A program made the translations under genes and the position numbers. A stretch of 13,012 nucleotides of DNA from Planctomycetota bacterium (GTDB taxonomy: Bacteria; Planctomycetota; Planctomycetia; Planctomycetales; Planctomycetaceae). The notes beneath the pieces were generated by a model. That model was not told the DNA's origin. It was given only the letters and a program-made list of their open reading frames with translations, and searched no databases. The DNA lies in contig QWOR01000174.1 in assembly GCA_003669575.1 (NCBI GenBank), positions 1 through 13,012 on the forward strand, read 5' to 3'. Of the stretch, positions 1 to 6,230 are shown piece after piece. How positions within the stretch are numbered: the first letter of the stretch is position 1; every line of letters starts with the position of its first letter.

Positions 1-65
1 AGCCATTTCTCAGGCTATTCAAACCACGGGCTTTCAATCGCCCCTTCCTTCTGCGGAGCATACTC

Positions 66-1640
66 ATGACATGCCGACGGTTGATGATACTGTTGAGTTT
101 AGTTTTGACATTCGGGCAGGGGGCTGTTGCCGCCGATGGAAAGCCGAACATCTTGGTCATCTGGGGTGATGACATTGGATACTGGAACATCAGTCACAAC
201 AATCGCGGAATGATGGGGTATCGCACTCCCAATATCGACCGGATTGCGAAAGAGGGTGTCTCGTTCACCGACTACTACGGACAACAGTCGTGCACTGCGG
301 GTCGTGCGGCATTCATCAATGGCTCGGTGCCCGTCCGCACCGGCATGACCAAGGTCGGCATGCCCGCAGCAGCTGAGGGATGGCAGAAAACCGATGTTAC
401 GATGGCCACGGTGATGAAGTCGCTCGGCTACAGCACTGGACAGTTCGGGAAAAATCACCAGGGTGACCGCGACGAACACCTGCCCACGATGCACGGGTTC
501 GACGAGTTCCTCGGAAACCTCTACCACCTGAATGCCGAAGAAGAACCCGAGAACCGCGACTACCCCGCCGACATGAAGCTGGCAAACGGGAAGACCTTCC
601 GCCAGCAGTTCGGACCACGGGGCGTGCTCAAGTGCAAAGCCGATGGCAAAGGTGGCCAGACGATCGAGGACACCGGCCCGCTGACCAAGAAGCGGATGGA
701 AACTATCGATGAAGAAACTCTTGCCGCAGCCAAAGAGTTCATCACGCGACAGAACAAGGACGGCAAGCCGTTCTTCTGCTGGTGGAATGCCACCCGCATG
801 CACTTCCGCACCCATGTGAAGGAAGCCAACACGGGAATCAGCGGCCCCAGCGGCGATGAATACCACGATGGAATGGTCGAGCATGATCGGCATGTCGGAG
901 AATTGCTGAAGCTTGTTGACGATCTGAAGCTCGCCAACGACACCATCATCCTCTACTCCACCGATAACGGCCCGCACTTCAACACCTGGCCCGATGCGGG
1001 GACGACTCCCTTCCACGGCGAGAAGAACTCCAACTGGGAAGGCGCCTACCGCGTTCCGGCGTTTGCCCGCTGGCCCGGGAAGTGGCCTGCTTGTGAAACA
1101 CTCAATGGCATTGTCTCGCACGAAGACTGGTTGCCCACCTTTGCCGCAGCTGCAGGTAACGACAAGATTGTCGAACAACTCAAGGCGGGCGTTGATCTGA
1201 ATGGTCGCCACTACAAGAACTACCTCGACGGAAGTAACTTGCACGACTACCTGAGTGGCAAAGCGAAGGAGTCACCCCGTAAGCAGTTCATCTATGTGGA
1301 TGACGGAGGGGAAGTCGTGGCGCTCCGGCTCGGCGACTGGAAGGCCGTGTTCGCTGAGAATCGCGCTGACGGGCTGCAGATCTGGAAGGAACCGTTTGTT
1401 CAACTGCGAGCGCCTGATTTGTACAACTTGCGGCGAGATCCCTTCGAGAAGGCCAAAATTGGCTCGAACACATACGAGGACTGGTACATCGACCGCGCCT
1501 ACATCCTGGGGCCGCTGCAGTTTGTCGCCAGCCAGTTCCTGATGACCCTCAAGGATTACCCGCCAAGCCAGGTTCCCGGGGACTGGAGTCTGAGGTCGCT
1601 GGAATCCAAAATCAAAAAAATGAGCGTCTCAGGCGAGTAA
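66..1640 (+). CDS. Secreted Cys-type sulfatase (arylsulfatase family)
   Basis: This is a 524-residue sulfatase of the alkaline-phosphatase-like fold, expected to hydrolyse sulfate esters outside the cytoplasm. Residues 1-23 form a signal peptide with a hydrophobic core and an AVAA-like cleavage site. The metal ligands Asp35-Asp36 lie in the N-terminal strand (VIWGDD). The sulfatase signature CTAGR starts at Cys76, the residue oxidised to formylglycine; Arg80 completes it. GKNH (Lys129, His131) matches the usual GKWH motif, TDNG (Asp300, Asn301) supplies the remaining metal ligands, and Lys320 lies in the conserved segment before WEGAYRVP. Length is normal for the family. The ATG at 66 follows GGAG at 55-58, 7 bases upstream. 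A formylglycine-generating enzyme two genes downstream makes self-contained maturation plausible, and a strong terminator follows. The substrate cannot be told from sequence: arylsulfatase is a family name, and a polysaccharide sulfate is equally possible. Confidence 0.93.
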   Translation: MTCRRLMILLSLVLTFGQGAVAADGKPNILVIWGDDIGYWNISHNNRGMMGYRTPNIDRIAKEGVSFTDYYGQQSCTAGRAAFINGSVPVRTGMTKVGMPAAAEGWQKTDVTMATVMKSLGYSTGQFGKNHQGDRDEHLPTMHGFDEFLGNLYHLNAEEEPENRDYPADMKLANGKTFRQQFGPRGVLKCKADGKGGQTIEDTGPLTKKRMETIDEETLAAAKEFITRQNKDGKPFFCWWNATRMHFRTHVKEANTGISGPSGDEYHDGMVEHDRHVGELLKLVDDLKLANDTIILYSTDNGPHFNTWPDAGTTPFHGEKNSNWEGAYRVPAFARWPGKWPACETLNGIVSHEDWLPTFAAAAGNDKIVEQLKAGVDLNGRHYKNYLDGSNLHDYLSGKAKESPRKQFIYVDDGGEVVALRLGDWKAVFAENRADGLQIWKEPFVQLRAPDLYNLRRDPFEKAKIGSNTYEDWYIDRAYILGPLQFVASQFLMTLKDYPPSQVPGDWSLRSLESKIKKMSVSGE

Positions 1641-1653
1641 AAGATCGGAAAGC

Positions 1654-1685
1654 GCGGGGCATCAAATCCGATGCCCCGCCTTTTT
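1654..1685 (+). terminator. Intrinsic (rho-independent) terminator after the sulfatase gene
   Basis: A perfect 10-bp GC-rich stem (GCGGGGCATC, 1654-1663, pairing with 1670-1679) closes a 6-base loop and is followed by C and five Ts (1681-1685). It starts 13 bases after the sulfatase stop codon, so the sulfatase message probably ends here and the phosphatase/FGE pair uses its own promoter. Confidence 0.88.
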
Positions 1686-1793
1686 CCATTTGTGTCCTGC
1701 ACTTCCCCCAACTGGCACGTCGACTGATGCCCGACGAATCATCGGTTGACGTGTTCTTTGGCGTTCACGATCTCACCGTTCAACAAGGTCAAT

Positions 1794-2774
1794 ATGTCAA
1801 GATTTACGTTCCTTTGCGTGCTGACAGGCGTGTTCCTGCTTGCGTCCGAGTTCGTACGTGCAGATGACCCGCTCCCCTCTTGGCATGAGACGGCAACGAA
1901 AAAGAACATCGTCGAGTTTGTCACCCAGGTCACAGACCCCAAGTCGTCCGACTTTGTCCCGCCCACGGAACGCATCGCAACGTTCGACAACGATGGAACG
2001 CTCTGGGGCGAGCAGCCGATGTATGTCCAGGCGTTCTTTGTGTTCGACAGGATCAAGGCACTCGCGCCTCAGCACCCTGAGTGGAAAGAACAGGAACCGT
2101 ATGCGTCGGTACTCAAGGGCGACCTGAAGTCAGCTCTCGCGGGCGGCGAACGGTCGCTGCTCGAGCTGGCCATGGCGACACACTCCGGGATGACGACCGA
2201 GGAGTTTGAATCGATCGTGAACGCCTGGATCACGACCGCCCGTCACCCTCAGACGGGCAAGCTGTTTACCGAGATGGTTTATCAGCCGATGTTGGAGCTG
2301 CTGGCTTATCTGCGAGCGAATGGATTCAAGACCTACATCGTCTCGGGAGGCGGAATCGAGTTCATGCGCCCCTGGACCGAGCGGGTGTATGGTGTTCCCC
2401 CCGAACAGGTCATTGGCAGCAGCATCAAGACAAAGTTCGAGATGCGGAATGGCACACCCGTGATTGTGCGACTGCCAGAACTGAACTTTATCGATGACAA
2501 GGCTGGCAAACCGACAGCCATCCAGCATCACATCGGTCGTCGCCCGATCGCCGCATTTGGGAACTCGGACGGAGATCTGCAGATGCTGCAATGGACATCG
2601 GCAGGCCCAGGCCGCAAACTGTGTCTGCTGGTTCACCATACCGACGGGAAGCGAGAGGTCGCGTATGATCGCGATTCTGCCGTGGGGCGGCTCGCTGACG
2701 CCCTCATCGAGGCCAAGAAGTCAGGGTGGACCGTTGTTGACATCCAGGCTGATTGGGCTCGTCTCTATCCATGA
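1794..2774 (+). CDS. Secreted HAD-superfamily phosphatase
   Basis: This is a 326-residue haloacid-dehalogenase-fold hydrolase, most like the phosphoserine-phosphatase branch. Residues 1-23 form a signal peptide (hydrophobic stretch, then VRA before DDP), so it should act in the periplasm or outside. Motif I is FDNDGTL, with nucleophile Asp65 and acid/base Asp67. Motif II is Ser184 in VSGGG, motif III is Lys236 or Lys239 in DDKAGK, and motif IV is GNSDGD with Asp259 and Asp261 as Mg2+ ligands. All catalytic positions are intact. A helical cap probably lies between motifs I and II. The ATG at 1794 is preferred over an upstream in-frame TTG at 1746 because it follows AAGG (1785-1788, spacing 5) and begins directly with the signal peptide. 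Its stop overlaps the FGE start by four bases, implying translational coupling. The substrate is unknown; a phosphorylated sugar or amino acid is possible. Confidence 0.85.
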   Translation: MSRFTFLCVLTGVFLLASEFVRADDPLPSWHETATKKNIVEFVTQVTDPKSSDFVPPTERIATFDNDGTLWGEQPMYVQAFFVFDRIKALAPQHPEWKEQEPYASVLKGDLKSALAGGERSLLELAMATHSGMTTEEFESIVNAWITTARHPQTGKLFTEMVYQPMLELLAYLRANGFKTYIVSGGGIEFMRPWTERVYGVPPEQVIGSSIKTKFEMRNGTPVIVRLPELNFIDDKAGKPTAIQHHIGRRPIAAFGNSDGDLQMLQWTSAGPGRKLCLLVHHTDGKREVAYDRDSAVGRLADALIEAKKSGWTVVDIQADWARLYP

Positions 2775-3982
2775 TTCATCATTCTCCACCAGTTCCCCGC
2801 TCAAGTCACAGCCGGAAGCTGTTCCTCGTACTCGTGCTGTGTACCGGGGCAATTCTGTCATCCAGTTTCTACGAGTTCTCTTCTCGGAGTCCTTCGTCGG
2901 CAAGTTCTGCATCGACTTCGCCGCAGGAAAAACCGAACGGGTCCGACTCTGCGCCCGGTTCTTCTTTCCTGCCGACAGTCCTCAAGCAGGCCACTGCGCC
3001 CGAACAAACGCCACCCGGCATGGTGTGGATCCCCGGAGGCGAGTTCTCCATGGGGAGTACGGTCGAAAGCGAATCGCTCTGCGGAGCTCCCGGGACAACT
3101 GCGGATGCCCTGCCCGTTCATCGAACCTATGTCGATCCCTTCTGGATGGATGCGACCGAGGTCACGAACGAAGAGTTCGCCCGTTTTGTGAAGGCCACGG
3201 GCTATGTGACGGTTGCGGAGATCCCGCCCACCCTCGAGGAGTTCCCCGGCGCTCCGGTCGAGAATCTTGTGGCAGGAGCGACTGTCTTCACACCGACCTC
3301 CGGTCCGGTCCCACTCAACAATTACTTTCAGTGGTGGAGCTATGTGCCCGGTGCCAGTTGGAAGCATCCGACGGGACCGGACAGCGATCTGGCCGGGAAA
3401 GAGAAATTTCCCGTCGTACAGGTCGTCCATGAGGATGCAGTCGCCTATGCCAAATGGGCCGGGAAGCGTTTGCCGACAGAGGCCGAGTGGGAGTTCGCAG
3501 CTCGCGGCGGTCAGACGGGCGATTTATATGCCTGGGGAACGGAGCTGAAACCCGGAGGCAAGTTCATGGCCAACATCTATCAGGGCAAGTTCCCGGTGAC
3601 CGGCGGTGACACGGGCGAAGACGGCTTCATCGGCATTGCTCCGGTGGCTCAATATCCACCGAATCCATTCGGCCTGCACGACGTGGGCGGAAATGTCTGG
3701 GAATGGGTGAACGACTGGTACCGGCCAGACTACTACCAGACTCTCAGTTCCAGTGGTGAGGTGGCCCGAAATCCCCAAGGGCCGGAAACGCCATTTGATC
3801 CCGCCGAACCGACCGAAAAGAAACGAGTCCACCGAGGCGGATCCTACCTGTGTACCGACCAGTACTGTACCCGTTACCTGATCGGGACCCGGGGCAAGGG
3901 CGAACACCGTACGGGAAGCAACCACGTCGGATTTCGGTGCGTTCGTGATGCAGACAGGACAGCTACCGAACCGGGCAAGTGA
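2771..3982 (+). CDS. Formylglycine-generating enzyme (FGE/SUMF1 family), membrane-anchored or secreted
   Basis: This 403-residue protein carries the FGE-sulfatase fold from about residue 81 (PPGMVWIPGGEFSMGS) to 396. FGE oxidises the Cys of the sulfatase CxPxR-type motif to formylglycine, using copper and O2. The segment RGGSYLCTDQYC contains Cys361 and Cys366, spaced like human Cys336/Cys341, the copper-binding active-site pair. Family landmarks KRLPTEAEWEFAARGG and GNVWEWVNDW are present. This separates it from the many catalytically unrelated SUMF1-fold proteins (EgtB, PvdO). Residues 17-33 are hydrophobic after a basic Arg15-Lys16, giving a signal peptide or membrane anchor, followed by a Ser/Pro-rich linker (37-82). 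The start is the ATG of the ATGA overlap with the phosphatase stop. No separate Shine-Dalgarno is visible, which fits coupling. The nearby sulfatase is the obvious client, though others elsewhere are likely. Confidence 0.92.
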   Translation: MIHHSPPVPRSSHSRKLFLVLVLCTGAILSSSFYEFSSRSPSSASSASTSPQEKPNGSDSAPGSSFLPTVLKQATAPEQTPPGMVWIPGGEFSMGSTVESESLCGAPGTTADALPVHRTYVDPFWMDATEVTNEEFARFVKATGYVTVAEIPPTLEEFPGAPVENLVAGATVFTPTSGPVPLNNYFQWWSYVPGASWKHPTGPDSDLAGKEKFPVVQVVHEDAVAYAKWAGKRLPTEAEWEFAARGGQTGDLYAWGTELKPGGKFMANIYQGKFPVTGGDTGEDGFIGIAPVAQYPPNPFGLHDVGGNVWEWVNDWYRPDYYQTLSSSGEVARNPQGPETPFDPAEPTEKKRVHRGGSYLCTDQYCTRYLIGTRGKGEHRTGSNHVGFRCVRDADRTATEPGK

Positions 3983-4063
3983 AGATATCGCAGACATCCG
4001 AAACGGCTCCAGCGGGTTGCTCTCGACTGCCTATACTCCAGATCGATCATGATTTGAAATCCG

Positions 4064-4079
4064 CAATCTCAGGAGATTG
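4064..4079. promoter_or_regulatory. Perfect dyad upstream of the zinc peptidase gene, possible operator
   Basis: CAATCTC (4064-4070) and GAGATTG (4073-4079) are exact inverted copies separated by two bases, giving a 16-base dyad. It lies 74 bases upstream of the peptidase start and about 80 bases after the FGE stop. Symmetry and position suit a repressor or activator site, but nothing identifies the regulator. There is no U tract, and a 2-base loop is poor for an RNA hairpin, so a terminator is unlikely. Confidence 0.3.
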
Positions 4080-4152
4080 TCACTTGATTGTGTCTCTCCG
4101 TCTGTTGAGAATTCTGGTCGTTGTTATCCATTGGACATGAGAGGCGTATGCC

Positions 4153-5034
4153 ATGCGTTTGGACGGTCAAAGTGAGAGCGGAAACGTCGAAGATCGCCGT
4201 GGCCAGGGAGGGCGTCGTCCCCCCATGCTGATGGGTGGTGGCGTGACCGGACTGCTGCTGCTGGCCCTCGTGGTGTATCTGAAGGGGGGCGGCCTGGGCG
4301 ACTTCGTGAAACTCGCCGTGCAGCAGCAGAAAGCCCAACCCCAAATTGAACACCGACGGGCCGATCCGAACGCGGCTCCCGATCCGGAAGAGGAAGAACT
4401 CAAGAAGTTCGTTGGGATCGTCCTGAAAGACACCGAGGATGTCTGGACGAAGGTCTTTTCAGAAAACGGCGGGAAATATCAGCAACCGAAGCTGATTCTC
4501 TTCTCCGGCTTTGTCCAGTCGGCCTGTGGGGGGGCCAGTTCGGCGGTGGGGCCGTTCTACTGCCCGGGTGATGCGAATGTGTATCTGGATCTGGAGTTCT
4601 ACAAGGACCTCGACCGGAAGTTTGGAGCCAAGGGTGACTTTGCCCAGGCCTACGTCGTCGCTCACGAAGTCGGCCACCACGTCCAGAACCTGCTCGGCAT
4701 CACCGAGAAAGTGGATGCCATGCGTGGAGGTCCCAAGGCCAACGAGTTCTCTGTTCGTCTGGAGCTCCAGGCTGACTACCTCGCTGGTGTCTGGGCGTTC
4801 CATGCGAACAAAATGCGGGACATGCTGGAGCAAGGGGATGTCGAAGAGGCGATGAACTGTGCGAAACAGATCGGCGATGACACCCTGCAAAAGCGGGCTC
4901 AAGGGTATGTCGTCCCCGACTCCTTCACGCATGGAACGTCGGTTCAGCGAACTCGCTGGTTCACCAAGGGCCTCAAGTCCGGAAGCTTGAAGGGGGCCGA
5001 GGAGTTGTTTGCCATCCCTTACCAAGATCTCTAA
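4153..5034 (+). CDS. Membrane-anchored neutral zinc metallopeptidase, YpfJ/KPN_02809-like family
   Basis: This is a 293-residue zincin. A short cytoplasmic N-terminus rich in Gly and Arg (1-27) leads to one membrane segment (about 28-43), so the catalytic domain should face the periplasm. HEVGHH at 171-176 supplies zinc ligands His171 and His175 and catalytic Glu172. Glu204 in LELQADYLAG is the likely third ligand. The SACGGASSAVGPFYCPGD segment upstream, with two Cys, is typical of the family. Length and layout match YpfJ-type proteins, whose substrates are largely unknown. The ATG at 4153 follows GAGAGG (4139-4144, spacing 8); the nearby ATG at 4148 is out of frame. The next gene starts 57 bases downstream on the same strand and probably shares the transcript. 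The family call is firm; the biological role is not known. Confidence 0.9.
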   Translation: MRLDGQSESGNVEDRRGQGGRRPPMLMGGGVTGLLLLALVVYLKGGGLGDFVKLAVQQQKAQPQIEHRRADPNAAPDPEEEELKKFVGIVLKDTEDVWTKVFSENGGKYQQPKLILFSGFVQSACGGASSAVGPFYCPGDANVYLDLEFYKDLDRKFGAKGDFAQAYVVAHEVGHHVQNLLGITEKVDAMRGGPKANEFSVRLELQADYLAGVWAFHANKMRDMLEQGDVEEAMNCAKQIGDDTLQKRAQGYVVPDSFTHGTSVQRTRWFTKGLKSGSLKGAEELFAIPYQDL

Positions 5035-5080
5035 TCGGCCTGCGTCGCTGCCCCGCCGAATGCCCACCGACCGAGTACTC

Positions 5081-5085
5081 AGGAG
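5081..5085 (+). promoter_or_regulatory. Ribosome binding site that decides a TTG start
   Basis: AGGAG lies 6 bases upstream of a TTG codon at 5092. It is the strongest Shine-Dalgarno match near this gene, while the first in-frame ATG (5125) has none comparable. This supports initiation at the TTG. Confidence 0.65.
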
Positions 5086-5091
5086 ACAGGA

Positions 5092-6219
5092 TTGGCCCAC
5101 GCATACACCCCCGGGCTGCAGGTCATGGAGCGGACGCTGTTTCGAGCATCCCGCACGCTGCCGATTTCGGGGGAAGTACTGCGTCGGGTCGGCGACCCTG
5201 TCACTGCTCAGGATGTCGTCGCGGAAACACTGCTGCCTGGCGATGTCTTTCCGGTGAATCTGGCGAACCAGTTGGGATTAGTCCCGGCCGAAGTACCGCG
5301 ATCCATAACGAAGAAAGTCGGAGATGCGGTCGAGGTTGGCGAAGTCCTCGCGGTCTCCCCGGGGATGTTTGGTTTCTTTAAAGGCGAGTATCGTTCCAAG
5401 CACACGGGCACGATTGAATCGGTCTCAAACATCACTGGCCAGTTGATCATCCGCGGGCCTCAGATCCCGGTCCGTGTTCGGGCTTACATCACCGGGACCG
5501 TCGTGGAAGTTCTCCCAAGGGAAGGGGTCGTCGTCGAGTCCGAGGCGGCTCTCATTCAGGGGATCTTTGGCGTGGGAGGGGAGGCTTACGGTCCACTCGC
5601 CGTCGTCTGCTCCCGCCCTGATCAGGACCTGACACCTGACCTGCTCACCGACTCCCATCGAGGTCAGATCATCGTCGGAGGACGACGTATCCTCGAAGCC
5701 ACGATTCGCCGAGCCGCCGAGATCGGGGTTTCCGCCGTGGTCGCCGGGGGGATTGACGATCAGGATTTACGAGACATTCTCGGGTATGACCTGGGCGTGG
5801 CGATCACCGGAACAGAACAGATCGGGACGACCGTCATTGTCACGGAAGGGTTTGGGGATATTGCGATGGCCGCTCGGACATTCGCCATTCTCCGGAACCA
5901 TCACGGAGCTCAAGCGGCAGTGAATGGAGCCACTCAGATTCGGGCGGGAGTCATTCGGCCCGAGGTGGTCATTCCGCTCCCCGACCGACACCAGACCGAC
6001 AAGCGAGCCGCCGTGGTCGGAGGAGGAGTCCTCGACATTGGCTCGCCGGTCCGCGTGATCCGTGACCCCTGGTTCGGTGTCCTGGGCACCGTTTCCAGCC
6101 TGCCCCCCGAGCCGCAACAGCTGGCCTCTGGATCGAAGGCCCGCGTCCTGGAGGTCGAATGCAGCGACGGTCGCCGCCTGACCGTGCCACGAGCCAATGT
6201 CGAGATTGTTTCGACCTAG
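5092..6219 (+). CDS. Conserved-looking protein of unknown function with barrel-sandwich-like segment and KOW-like C-terminus
   Basis: This 375-residue protein is not one I can name. No signal peptide or membrane segment is visible, so it is probably cytoplasmic. Residues about 70-125 (KKVGDAVEVGEVLAV, then GTIESVSNITGQLII) read like a lipoyl/biotinyl-type barrel-sandwich, of the kind also seen in RnfC/NqrA, but without an obvious modifiable Lys. Residues about 150-300 are Gly/Val/Ile-rich with regular alpha/beta alternation (IIVGGRRILEA, SAVVAGGIDDQDL, GVAITGTEQIGTTVIVTEGF). Residues about 316-373 resemble a KOW/SH3-like barrel (PVRVIRDPWFGVLGTV, then LTVPRANVEIV). The TTG start is chosen from AGGAG six bases upstream. 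It follows the zinc peptidase by 57 bases and converges with the MoeA-fusion gene 11 bases away. Any link to membrane redox complexes through the barrel-sandwich similarity is speculation. Confidence 0.8.
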   Translation: MAHAYTPGLQVMERTLFRASRTLPISGEVLRRVGDPVTAQDVVAETLLPGDVFPVNLANQLGLVPAEVPRSITKKVGDAVEVGEVLAVSPGMFGFFKGEYRSKHTGTIESVSNITGQLIIRGPQIPVRVRAYITGTVVEVLPREGVVVESEAALIQGIFGVGGEAYGPLAVVCSRPDQDLTPDLLTDSHRGQIIVGGRRILEATIRRAAEIGVSAVVAGGIDDQDLRDILGYDLGVAITGTEQIGTTVIVTEGFGDIAMAARTFAILRNHHGAQAAVNGATQIRAGVIRPEVVIPLPDRHQTDKRAAVVGGGVLDIGSPVRVIRDPWFGVLGTVSSLPPEPQQLASGSKARVLEVECSDGRRLTVPRANVEIVST

Positions 6220-6230
6220 TGCTCTGTCAC

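Noticed and set aside
99..1244. 381-codon open frame antisense to the sulfatase
   Set aside because: It lies fully inside the sulfatase gene, shows no recognisable domain, and is explained by GC-rich codon usage leaving the opposite frame free of stops.
1746..1796. TTGACG at 1746-1751 as a -35 box, or the TTG as phosphatase start
   Set aside because: At 17 bases downstream only GATCTC is found, a poor -10. As a start codon it would put 16 residues ahead of the signal peptide without a ribosome site.
2494..3432. 312-codon plus-strand frame spanning the phosphatase and FGE
   Set aside because: It overlaps two genes with intact catalytic motifs, and its Arg/Ser/Cys-rich translation looks like a shifted reading.
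4032..4037. TATACT as a -10 promoter element for the zinc peptidase
   Set aside because: There is no acceptable -35 at 16-18 bases upstream, so it may be chance.
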